A program made the position numbers and the translations under genes. Source: Oscheius tipulae (taxonomy: Eukaryota; Nematoda; Chromadorea; Rhabditida; Rhabditidae). Taken from it: DNA of 64,000 bases. Position 1 is the stretch's first letter. Every line of letters starts with the position of its first letter. This document shows positions 12,401-21,247 of this stretch, piece after piece. The stretch lies in assembly GCA_037178975.1 (NCBI GenBank), contig JASJZH010000001.1, positions 2,232,001 through 2,296,000 of the forward strand. The letters run 5' to 3'. Below the pieces are notes generated by a model. The model worked only from the letters and a program-made list of their open reading frames with translations. It ran no database searches and was not told the DNA's origin.

Positions 12401-13532
12401 GAATGGCCGGACTACAACGATGCGCCCGTGATCGTCAGAACGGATGCTCTCAGCATCGTTCAGGCCCTAAATGGACAGGCCTCGCAGTCTTGCTACGCCA
12501 TCGAGATGGAGGAAATCCGAGCTCTGGCCGGGAAAATTGGCGGCTCTGTGGAGTTCCAGCACGTCTACGCGCACTGCAATGATCCGGGAAACGAGGCAGC
12601 GGACGAGCTGGCCAGACAGGCCGTCGTGGGACCAACGAGAAATCACAGCAGGAGCCGAGCGCGTGGAGAGATGGGAAGAAGCAGAAGTAGGAGCAACGAC
12701 AGACATCACATCCGTACTCACAGCGCCAAGATCCAGGGAAGCACCTCGGCCGCCTAGACTTGAATAAAGATAGTATGTTCTTCCTGTTTTGGAAGATTTG
12801 GGACAGCTTTTGAGAGGGTATGAAGGGACAACTTGACAAAAGACATGAGATACTGTAGGCATTATTGTAAGGAAAAGGAATGGGTGGGTATACCACTTCC
12901 GCTCTGAAACTATGAAGGGCTGTAATTTTGTTTAGAAATCGGAAACATCTGAATATGATTGCGTATTTTTACTCAGCTCAAAAAACTTTAGAAAATTTGG
13001 TACTTTAAAAAAAGTTTAGACTCTTGTTTGGACTCTCTCGAACCCTCTGGTCCCTCGCATCCCCTAGTGTCTACAATAGGCCACAGGCAGATAGCTTTCA
13101 ATGTGAGTAACTATTTCCCCTTACCAATGCCCTCATTTTCAGCATAACCGTGCACTCGATCGCCCCGCTCTTCAACATTGTCATCTCCGACTTTATCGAC
13201 GACGATGTCAAGAGGAATTCCCGAAGGTTTGTTTATTTTCCGCCCGAAAATTACTTTAAACTTCCAGATCTCCAATCTCGTCTGTGGTCTTCAGCCTGAA
13301 CGCCCTCTTTACCAAGCCGGCACAAAGTCTGGCCCCGGTCTTCGCCGTGTCCTTCCTTAACGTCTACGGCTACAAAACCTACACCAATACAAAGTCTGTG
13401 AGTTCGAATCTCGTCGAAGGAATGCAGCTATTGACCTTCTTCATGCCCTGCATCCTTGGAGGCCTCCAATTCCTCGTTTTTAAGCCTTTCTCTCTAGGAA
13501 ATAGACACGTTCATCGGGTTAATGTTATGTGA
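9465..13532 (+). CDS. MFSD13A: MFSD13A/TMEM180-like multi-pass membrane transporter
   Basis: Member of the major facilitator-like MFSD13A family; substrate unknown. Recognisable blocks in order: FMFYYVKVYLNVF (about 9570), LFMIWNAINDPLFGYFQ (about 9650), KPGSWLNSRTAVIKFFAPF (9745 on), LSLFFYDAFF (about 9885), SALFADTTREPRLRVAAMKA (about 9970), then ITVHSIAPLFNIVISDFIDD (about 13145), FTKPAQSLAPVFAVSFLN and a stop at 13532. Matching family features are the LLYYV-type helix 2, WNSxNDPLFGW, FYDAF/ALLAD and LVTKPGQTFAP. Exons are separated by 40-50 nt introns plus one of about 2.3 kb (10859-13141) holding other genes. In 9900-9950 the correct model removes a 41-nt intron (GTGGTT...TTCCAG). The first exon listed starts after an acceptor at 9464 in a frame needing two extra bases, so the true start exon is upstream and unresolved. 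Confidence 0.88.
11056..11684 (-). CDS. Unidentified gene or pseudogene nested in the MFSD13A-like intron
   Basis: Three open segments follow each other on the minus strand: 11684-about 11565 (MENHNEDKIPVTKCASQQA...), about 11570-11285 (MTGNMASTAQPSESQIG...) and about 11373-11056, ending GLTKQKQEN. I recognise no domain. A short motif recurs (NYQTLARFMDE in the first segment, EYKTLASIHDC in the second), hinting at an internal repeat. The segments are in different frames and I cannot find introns of normal size to join them; the second and third overlap around 11290-11370 with only a 21-nt GT..AG between. Either the model is wrong or this is a decaying gene. It is opposite to the host gene. 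Confidence 0.4.
11967..12239 (+). CDS. Ser/Arg-rich ORF upstream of and overlapping the RNase H frame
   Basis: A 90-codon frame starting MTFRRSSSAPPFTNN, rich in Ser and Arg, ending 19 bases into the RNase H ORF in a different frame. It probably encodes the N-terminus of the same protein: both frames run into an AG-dinucleotide run at about 12196-12208, and dropping one AG unit there would fuse them into about 262 residues. Alternatively a short intron (GTACGT at 12104 to AG at 12183) could join them. By itself it has no known domain. Confidence 0.5.
   Translation: MTFRRSSSAPPFTNNLNSRPSSSSQERGRSLTRRHSLLSHSSSVNEYVTNLMPIETTDYLKERNAAYQEQKAAPDDSKRESGISECPRAR
12221..12757 (+). CDS. RNASEH1: Ribonuclease H (RNase H1-type)
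   Basis: Cleaves the RNA strand of RNA-DNA hybrids. The single open frame holds a complete RNase H fold with all four acidic active-site residues in context: Asp in VYTDGSYKDG, Glu in NNQRAEVLAVVQAL, Asp in VRTDALSIVQALN and Asp in GNEAADELARQAV, preceded by the usual His loop (HVYAHCNDPG). A basic SR-rich tail (SRSRARGEMGRSRSRSNDRHH) follows, unusual for RNase H1 and possibly an RNA-binding or nuclear signal. AATAAA lies just after the stop (about 12763). The usual hybrid-binding domain is not seen; the upstream Ser/Arg ORF may supply the N-terminus. Nested in an intron of the MFSD13A-like gene on the same strand. Confidence 0.93.
   Translation: MPEGTLIVYTDGSYKDGRCGFGIYMGEAHPLNRSQKILEPPHNNQRAEVLAVVQALKNILEWPDYNDAPVIVRTDALSIVQALNGQASQSCYAIEMEEIRALAGKIGGSVEFQHVYAHCNDPGNEAADELARQAVVGPTRNHSRSRARGEMGRSRSRSNDRHHIRTHSAKIQGSTSAA
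12881..13090 (-). mobile_element. tRNA-derived SINE, copy B
   Basis: Second copy of the element at 2132-2342, in the same orientation: tRNA-like head with GGGTTCGAGAGAGTCC (about 13050) and a body with TTTTTTGAGCTGAGTAA and AAACAAAATTACAGC that matches copy A with scattered differences. It lies in the long MFSD13A-like intron just before the exon at 13142. Confidence 0.65.
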
Positions 13533-14103
13533 TAAACACCCCGTATAATACCGTAATATTGTAAAATGTGTGCATACTAATATTTTTATAGCCCTGAATT
13601 CCTCCTGAGCTTTTTCTCATAAGAAAATGGATGTTTTGTATGTGTAAATAAGATGGTTTATTGGAAGTTTTTTCTTTCAAAAGAAGTAGCGTTGTAAGCA
13701 CAGTTTTACTGATTACTTTTGCACGGTTTTCGTCTATAATTTCCCCGAGAAAATAGCGTAAACTGCACTATAATTTATACTCATTGCTAAGTATCCCATT
13801 CCTACAGTTCGCCAGTGATGACGTAATCTAACCTCCCCCTCACTCTTGTGACTTAGTCTCATTCATCTCAAAGGCCGTTCTTTTTTTTCGTGTTGACTAC
13901 CAGCCTCACCGCAAACAAGCAAGCTAAGATTGGACACTCGATCACTCTCCCACTAGCTCTCGCTAATCTACTTCTTCCAGTCATTCTCTTTGAATGCTCT
14001 TACTCCCTGTTAGGAATCCAAAATATGAAAACGCGATGGTGTCTATGGTGTACTCTGTTTGTCTGCTTGTCCGAGGAACGAAACGAACGAAAATCGGCTG
14101 TAA
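13533..14103. other. Intergenic, no gene recognised
   Basis: Stretch between the transporter stop and the Merlin-type transposon. AT-rich with short frames only. Confidence 0.5.
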
Positions 14104-14111
14104 ATTAGTTT
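14104..14111. repeat. Left target-site duplication of the Merlin-type element
   Basis: ATTAGTTT directly before the left terminal inverted repeat; the right side has ATTAGTTC at 16414-16421, 7 of 8 matching. Merlin elements are known to duplicate 8-9 bp. Confidence 0.6.
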
Positions 14112-14779
14112 CGTAGTTGTTCGGCAGGCACCCCACCCATTTCATTCAAACGGTTTTTCGCGCACATTTTCGAATTCGGCGGGATTTTGATTTTTCTTTT
14201 GTTCGGCGACACTTTGTTATTTATTGCTATTTTTCGTCATTTTTTTTCTCTTCTCTCTCTTCGATTATCATCTCGTTCTTTACGAGAAAAACTATGTTTT
14301 GGGCTTTGGCAAGAGGACGCTTCATTCGTTTTCGTGTCTGACAATGTCGAGCGACACCAAAACTAAATAACAAACCACTCAATGTTGGATCGTAAAGGGT
14401 AGGGGGAAAAACCACATTAAAGAAATAAGACAATAAGCCGAAATGAGGGACCCAATACCGTTTAGAGGAGAGAAAATTAGAATCAAGATAACCGCAGTAG
14501 AGAGAAAAAATTTTGCTGAAACGTCGGTTCTTGTGGAAAGCGAGACTTCGAAGTAGGCGCCATCATAAGAGAGCCGTACGTCTACAATTGGACGAGGTAA
14601 ATGAAAATTGTGATACAAATAGATAAGAAAAACACATTATTCTGCAGCACGTGAAAATGAGATGATCTCTAAAGACGAATCGAGTCAAAGGACTGTCAGA
14701 CTTGTTGTGAAGACGGGGCCTATCGCGAGTAAAAAATTGCAGTGCCGAATATGTGAGTAGGAAATTGTCTACCCAATTT

Positions 14780-15429
14780 CGTCGAGAATCGTTCCACATT
14801 CTGATCCGTCGCTCATCATCCTCGCCATAAGCACTCCGGAGCTGGAGACTGCTTTTCATCGCTGTTGGAATCTGCTGCCACCTGTTGGTCAACCGATTGG
14901 AGTCAACAGAGTAAATTCCTACCTAGCCCCCTACGCTGCCAAACCCTTCAATTTAAAGAAGCCGGACTGCACGGGAAAGATCAAGGAGGGTATGATCAAC
15001 GGCAATCCTCACTTCCACTGTAACGTTTGCCGCAACAATAAATCTGCTCATCATGGACCGTCTGCATACGATCCAACTATCTATAAATCATCCTTCATCT
15101 AAGGTCCCTGTCTCTTCGGACTCATTTGTCGTCGCACACGTGAGTGCAGAGTCTTCTGGGCTTAGGATCGTACTTCCGCCACTTTGATGCCAATTCTGGA
15201 GAGGCAAGTTGCCCCTGGAACTCTCCCTACAGTGACGAATGACGCCTACCGTCAGATTCCTCGTCACGGGTTCCACCATGAGAGGGTGAATCACAGCGTC
15301 AATTTCATCGACCCTGTCACCGGCTGCTACACGCAGATGAATGAGCGTCAGTGGAGAACTTTCAAGCAGGCTCTTTTGAGTCCGGGCGTTCGTGCCAGTT
15401 CCCTGCCGTCCAAGTTCGCTCTTCACTGA
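14780..15429 (+). pseudogene. Merlin/IS1016-type DDE transposase remnant
   Basis: Two open segments. The first (to about 15102) contains a Cys/His cluster, CTGKIKEG...HFHCNVCRNN, resembling the N-terminal zinc ribbon of ISXO2/Merlin transposases, and ends in a stop. The second (15184-15429) matches the C-terminal part of the catalytic domain: VAPGTLPTVTNDAY, GFHHERVNHSVNFIDP, TGCYTQMNERQWRTFKQAL. In the family this is the Asp-containing T-D-x-x-x-Y block, the VNHS-x-x-FVDP-x-TG block and the E-x-x-W block; the last Glu is kept. The first catalytic Asp region and the middle of the protein are missing between the two segments, so the transposase cannot work. Confidence 0.75.
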
Positions 15430-15574
15430 TGGCTCTCCTTCAATCGTCAAGGGGCTCCTTTTTCCGTCTTCTGGAGCTTATCTCCAAATACCATATGCCT
15501 TGACTACTGCCATTGTTTTGTTACTTATTGTTGCACTCTTTATCCTGAAATGATTCCGACGAGAAGAAAAACGC

Positions 15575-16132
15575 TATGGTTTGTTCAAAAAAAAGAAGGA
15601 CTACAGTGTCCCGAAATGCTTACGTGGCGGGACCCCTGGGAGGGCGGGAATTCAAATTTAGCAATTTTTGAGATTCCTTTTTATCAATGTACAGCCTTCA
15701 TTCTCTTTGTTTTCCGGAGTTTTTCGTTTGCTTCCGGTAAAGGCTGCTAGTAGACACGCTTTAGAAAAAAAAGGAACGGATGAGAACCCGAAAACAAGCT
15801 GCTAGACTGAAAACCAAAAAGAGCGAAAAAATTAACTCGATTTGAAAGGTACTCTAGACGCGCGGGATTTCAGATAGAGTTAGTATTTTGGTTTTCAGTC
15901 TAGCAGCTTGTTTTCGGGTTCTCATCCGTTCCTTTTATTTCTAAAGCGTGTCTACTAGCAGCCTTTACCGGAAGCAAACAAAAAACTCCGGAAAACAAAG
16001 AGAATGAAGGCTGTACATTGATAAAAAGGAATCTCAAAAAATTGCTAAATTTGAATTCCCGCCCTCCCAGGGGTCCCGCCACGTAAGCATTTCGGGACAC
16101 TGTAGTCCTTCTTTTTTTTTGAACAAACCATA
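15575..16132. repeat. Large near-perfect inverted repeat (foldback)
   Basis: Left arm 15575-15819 and right arm 15886-16132 are almost perfect reverse complements over about 245 bp, with a spacer of about 66 bp. The left arm runs TATGGTTTGTTC... to ...GACTGAAAACCAAAA; the right arm runs TTTTGGTTTTCAGTC... to ...GAACAAACCATA. Only a few single-base or homopolymer differences are visible. It is far less diverged than the surrounding Merlin TIRs, so it looks like a younger nested foldback/MITE or a local duplication. Confidence 0.9.
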
Positions 16133-16413
16133 ACTTTTTACACGTAACTCGGAGAATAAGAAACGTAGCAAGACAGCAATACAATCAGAAACAACGTGAA
16201 ATGTGCCGATTTCTTCTCATTTATTTTTTTTAATAGCGATTGCTCAATGAGGCGACCATAAAATGCAATAAACGACAGAAACCAGCAATACCGAGAAAAA
16301 AAATGATGAAAAATAACGAAGAATCAGCCGAGCAAAAGAAAAATCAAAATTCCGCCGAGTTCGAAAATGCACGCGAAAACATTTGAATTAAGGGCGCCTG
16401 CCGAACTTTTACC

Positions 16414-16421
16414 ATTAGTTC
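16414..16421. repeat. Right target-site duplication of the Merlin-type element
   Basis: ATTAGTTC next to the right end of the element, one mismatch from the left copy at 14104-14111. Confidence 0.6.
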
Positions 16422-16677
16422 GCCAAAAGGTTGCAAGTCAGTATCAAACTGGCAAAGCCGTCGTAGACGGCTGGTAAACCACACTTACATTCAGTTTTTC
16501 GTCCCTCCTCTGTGTTGGTCCGTTCCCAGTTCTGTTGGGCATAATATCTGTACATGCAATCAAAGAAATCCTCCGACGCAACGCTCATTTTTGTAGCCGT
16601 TTTGACGCCTGTTTTAGTTAACAAAAACTAAATTTTTCGGCGCGATTACTAGCTACTTTTTCGTGTCTTTTTCAGAA

Positions 16678-18421
16678 ATGGGCTCACTGGGCAAGAAGAT
16701 CCCGGAAATGTTCCTCAAATCCTACAAAAGAAAGCCAGAAACCCTACTCGAAGCCGCGTCTCCGGAAGCCCGTCCGGTAAAACGGCTTCTGACTGAACAG
16801 GTTAGTTTTCATGACAAAGACTGAACTCGTTCATCGAATTTGTTGAAGTCGTTTCATACATTGTTTACCATTGCGAAAAGAATACATCTAGAGACGGAAG
16901 ACTGCCATTTTGAGACATCGGCTTTTGTTTCAACGAAAACGGCAAGACTATGTTCTTTCTTGACCGTTCGATAAATTTATAGGCGTTCGAGCTATCCCTG
17001 CTAGCCTAGACAAACTTTTTCCAGGCCGTTGTCGAATCTGAAGCCGAGAAAAAAGAAAATATGGAGAAGACTGGCTGCTTGAATCTTCTGGATCTGCTGA
17101 CAAGCGATTCCTGGAAGACCATGCTCCAGCCCGAATTCGAGAAGAGCTACATGAAGAAGATTGAGTCTTTCCTGCATCAAGAATACACCAAGGTTCAGTT
17201 TTTTTCTTCTACTTTCACGAAAAACGATTTCAGGGTACGAAAATCTTCCCGCCACGCCAGGAAATCTTCTCCATCTTCAACATTGTGAGACTCGAGGATA
17301 TTCGAGTGGTCATCATTGGTCAGGATCCCTATCACGACGATAATCAGGTATTTCCCAAATCTTTGAGGGGGTGAAATAAAAAATCTAGGCCCACGGAATG
17401 TCATTTTCGGTCAAGAACGGCGTCAGGCCGCCGCCGTCGCTGAAGAACATCTACAAAGAGCTCAGCGAGGATTTCCCCGGCTTCATGACCCCAAATCACG
17501 GCCATTTGATCGGCTGGGCCAGGCAGGGCGTCTTCATGCTCAATGCCACTCTAACTGTCGAGTCAGTGGCCTCATTTTTTATTCGAAAACCCATATTTTA
17601 GGGCTCACAAGGCGAATTCCCACTCGAAGATCGGCTGGCAGCAGTTTACGGACCATGTGATCAAGCTGATCTCGAGAGAGACCGAGGGAGTCGTCTTTCT
17701 GCTGTGGGGAGGATTCGCACACAAGAAGGAGACGCTCATTAATACCAAGAAACATGTCATTATCAAGGTCAGCCTGAGGTTTTGATAATATCTATGCTCA
17801 AATACTTTTGGAACTGACAATGAGAGCGCAAACTTGCCTTCGTGGCTCAGTCAGTTAGCGCTCCGACTATACCAAACTCAAGGGTTCAATTCCCGTTTTG
17901 CCTCATCGTTTTCTCGTTCCATATACCTCTTCGCAACCAAGCTCAGAAAAACCGTTTTGCATGATTAGTTGGGTCTAACTGTCTACCCTGTCCGTCTTTC
18001 TGTTTTGTGTAGAATTCAAACATGGGAAGCCGGTCATCGAAGATTTTTCCACGGCGCACAAACTTGTACAATGCCGAATTAGGTTTCGAAAAGCACCATA
18101 TGTGCGTTTTGAATTGATGCGCAGAATTCAAACTCGAAAGTAGGCCCTCTTTCCACATGTTTCTGACCATCTGCAATAGTAGGTTACTCACCTGATATCA
18201 GCGTAAAGTTGTATAATGGGACTTTCCGAGACAGGAAATGCTCCATAACTGATTGAATGCCACAAAATCAAAATACCGTGTCATTTTTACAGACAGCTCA
18301 CCCGTCGCCTCTCTCGGCTCGCTTCTGGCATGGCTGTCACTGTTTCTCCAAGGCCAACACAGCTCTGAAGCAGCTCAACAAGCCGGCAATTGACTGGAAC
18401 GACTTGAAAGAAACCTATTAG
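16678..18421 (+). CDS. ung-1: Uracil-DNA glycosylase, family 1 (UNG)
   Basis: Removes uracil from DNA in base excision repair. Six exons: 16678-16800, 17025-17193, 17234-17347, 17389-17560, 17602-17767 and 18293-18421, about 290 residues, normal for the family. Motifs: [14 protein letters not shown] (water-activating Asp and His), the AHGMSFSV and [12 protein letters not shown] loop, [12 protein letters not shown] (uracil-binding Asn), VFLLWGGFA and AHPSPLSA (the HPSPLS leucine loop). A basic N-terminus ([20 protein letters not shown]) may carry the nuclear signal. The start lies 2 nt after TTTTTCAG with no exon before it, fitting a spliced-leader site. An AATAAA is at about 18507, and the next gene starts about 100 nt later. 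Intron 5 (17768-18292) carries a tRNA-like element. Confidence 0.98.
17836..17906 (+). repeat. tRNA-like element (probable SINE head) in ung intron 5
   Basis: Contains an A-box-like TGGCTCAGTCAGTTAGCGC and a B-box GGGTTCAATTCCC about 30 nt later, spaced as in a tRNA gene. The acceptor and D stems do not pair well, so I read it as a SINE head or tRNA pseudogene rather than a working tRNA. Confidence 0.5.
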
Positions 18422-18604
18422 CTCTTTTGCTCAATTGTACCGGTCTTATCGGGTCTTAACTCTCCATTTACCTTGTTGATCTCTTAATCTCACTATGTTC
18501 ACGTTAATAAACGTTCACTGACAAGAATTCTATGAATTTGAGTGGTTCTTAGACCGAAAACTACCAGAAAAACCTCGTCATTTTTCTAAAAAAGTTGTTC
18601 AAGA

Positions 18605-20799
18605 ATGCCCACCTGGCCATTTCATCCTCTCGACGCGAAAAAGGCCCGTGCTGAGGTGGCAATTCTCAAAGAAAAAGCCGATTTTCTACCCGAATTCGAT
18701 CTCCAGACCCTGAAAACCGAACAGCCGTCTCTTTCAAGTCCCGGGATCATCAGTATCGAATTCAGAGCCTTCCCAAAGCCCGAAGTCGAGTGGTTCTGGC
18801 GGAAAATGCGCATTATAGACAGTGGAAGTGGGCTTTTTTTGGGTTTGCCTAAATTTATAAGAGAATTCAGAAAAACATGAGCGGTTTGTCGAGGAAATTG
18901 GTGAGAATCGGTATAGATGTGGTCTGAAGATTGACTCGCCGTCGAACTACGATGCTGGGGAATATGTGATAATTGTGAGTCTTTTTTGTTATTGTTGGAT
19001 TGAACAATTTGCTGGGAAAAGTTCTCATTGGCGACTATTCACTGCTTGTTCAGTTTGAGGGATTGTAGTTTACAACAACGTCTTTACCAAGAATCGAGTT
19101 TTTCAAGATCAGCTGTCAGTATTGAGATCAGCTAGCCAAATTGACCCTCTTAACTTCTGGCTCATATTGATCAGACTTTCGGGACACTTTCATCTTGCTA
19201 ACCCGAATCCCAAACATCGCGTTCGCCCAATCCCACTCTTACTCAAGCGCAACGGTGTCTGTGGATCTGTGTGTTCGCTTGTGGGTAGGTGATGTCGCAG
19301 GGATGCAGCCGCCCGCTATAACTTAGCGCGCTGAGCTATGAATAGGAGCAACCTGGGTTCGACCCCCGCCGATGTTTTCGGGTATCTAAAAGGGCAACGA
19401 AACCCTCAAAGACGATTGGTACTTCACGATTTCCAGGCCACCAGCCCTCTCGGAAAGTCCTCCTTCAGCCTGAATCTGGCCGACGACCACGATATGCACA
19501 AGCCCTGCGTTCTAAAAGGACCCCATACGACGTATCTAGGCGATGGAAGGTTGGTCGTTTTTTTCTTCCCCTTGGCGTCAATATGAACCGTGTCTTTCAT
19601 TTGTTTTCCAATCTACAATCCTTGAAACTGACGTAAATTAACTAGCAATAGTTTGCTCTAAAATGAGTTTTTATCCACTAAATCGGTGCTAAAGATGTAA
19701 CATTTTAGATACAAGCTGGAAGCGACGGTCTGGAGTCCCCAGCGAGAAGACATCACCTGGAGAAAGTACCGGAACGGGAAGGAGAAGAGGATAGAGAGCG
19801 AGCCCCGGATTCGAATGACAGCCACGGAGAGTAACAAATTCATCTACGATATCTGTCTGGAAATAACCGAGTCGACCGGGAGCGACAGGGGAACCTATCG
19901 TCTGGAAGTGACCGACAGGAATGGCCTTCTACACTGCGATTTCCCGCTGTACTACGATAAGGAGCGACCTCAAGGACGACCCGAGCTCTTTGCCAAGCCG
20001 AAGATTGCCTTGCTCGTATGTTTTTCTTATTTTTTTGGCAGTTAAGCAGCAGGAATGGACAGAAACTAGGTTGATATTGGCAGACCGGTAACCGTGCTCA
20101 AGACCCTGTCCAGAGCATAGACTCTTTGGCGGGTTCGCAAAACATAAAAGATTCAGTCACCGTGTGAGTCGACTCTATGTTCGGTTCAAAATCCGGTAAA
20201 CAGTAATGGGCTGACTTTGACTCTCAATTTGCTCCCCGAATAGGGAAAGTTTTTGCTGTCTAATTATGGATTACTGTACTGCCAACAATACGTAGGATTA
20301 TCGCAAGGACTTTCCCTAAAAACCAGCTGAGTTTCATTCGTGGTTTCCGTCTTTTTTGGAAATTATTTCAGCTACTTTTTTAATCCGAACTTCTCATATC
20401 ATGTGCCTAAAATCACAGTTTTTAAAAACTTTCCACCATTTCAGAAGTCCCAAAATGTCATTATGGCCTTCTGTGTCTCCACGCCCTGCCAGCCCTCCTA
20501 TGCCTGGATTCTTCCGAATGGAAAGCGTCTCGAGGCCGAAAAACTGACGGATCCGAAGAAAATGAGCTTCACACATCGCGCCCTGAAGACCCCGGATGGA
20601 ACGGAGACCTTATTCGAGGGCCGACTGGATCTCTATCATTGGCAGTCAGTTTCGTAGTTTTTTTTAATACTAAAAGTGAGATTTTAGCCTGGCAGAGAAG
20701 GGATTCTATACCTGCCTCGTCGAGAATGTCTACGGCTGTCTGGAGATTAAATTCGAGCTGAAAATAAAGGAGCAGGATCTGGAAATCGAGGAGGATTAG
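18605..20799 (+). CDS. dim-1: Three-Ig-domain protein, DIM-1-like
   Basis: Predicted intracellular immunoglobulin (I-set) protein of about 360 residues. Starts MPTWPFHPLDAKKARAE with no signal peptide. Ig1 about residues 30-125 (PKPEVEWFWRK, then SPSNYDAGEYVI); Ig2 about 130-240 (REDITWRKYRNGK, TGSDRGTYRLEVTD); Ig3 about 255-350 (SYAWILPNGKRL, LAEKGFYTCLVENVYG). Each keeps the core Trp and the D/E-x-G-x-Y motif. Exons about 18605-18829, 18873-18974, 19437-19549, 19690-20016, 20444-20647 and 20688-20799. Size, lack of signal and three Ig domains suggest the short form of nematode DIM-1, a muscle attachment protein; other muscle Ig proteins are possible. The start is about 100 nt after the ung polyadenylation signal, operon-like spacing. 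Confidence 0.75.
19303..19375 (+). repeat. tRNA-like element in a dim-1-like intron
   Basis: A perfect B-box type GGGTTCGACCCC (about 19356) lies downstream of an A-box-like CTTAGCGCGCTGAGC region. No full cloverleaf is apparent. Probably a SINE head of the same general class as those at 17836 and 26815. Confidence 0.45.
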
Positions 20800-21247
20800 G
20801 GGTGACAATTGATCTCATTTATGTATTTTCTAATATGTATATATTGTATTTTTTCTGTATAAACAAGTGTTTTTGGTTGCTATCTTTCTCAAAGTAAAGT
20901 TGGTTGGATGACCATTTATATCTTGTTCTTTTTCCTTTAAACTAGTTATAGAGTCCAAGCATTTAGTTATTTAGTTATCAAGTACCTACCTTAAAATATT
21001 GTTCCTAACTTTGTGTCTTCAGTACTACCTGAAAACTAGCCCGTTACCATATATCTTGCCGTAATACGATCATTTCATAGCAAAATATCCATCGTTTTTT
21101 GCTCGTGTTCGTGTGAGACGTTCTCAAATTTGGTTTTTGGATTATTAAGCTGAAAAATAGTTACCGACTCCTCTTTTCTACTATTTCCCACCTCATTTCT
21201 TGTTCAGCAAGCTATTTCAGGGTTCATCTCGTTAGGCCGCAGCCAAG

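Larger units (their letters stand above)
14112..16413 (+). mobile_element. Degenerate Merlin-type DNA transposon
   Basis: A 2.3 kb unit bounded by terminal inverted repeats of about 140 bp: left 14112-14251 (GTTCGGCAGGCACC near the tip, then TTTTCGCGCACATTTTCGAA and GATTTTTCTTTTGTTCGGC) and right 16272-16413, which reads as the reverse complement with perhaps 75-80% identity by eye. Inside are a transposase remnant (14780-15429) and a large foldback (15575-16132). The imperfect 8-bp flanking duplication supports a real insertion. TIR divergence and transposase breaks show the copy is old and immobile. Confidence 0.75.

Noticed and set aside
15550..16184. Mirrored frames containing FVQKKEG and FVQKKRRT on opposite strands
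   Set aside because: They arise because the 245-bp inverted repeat reads the same from both sides; no protein signal.
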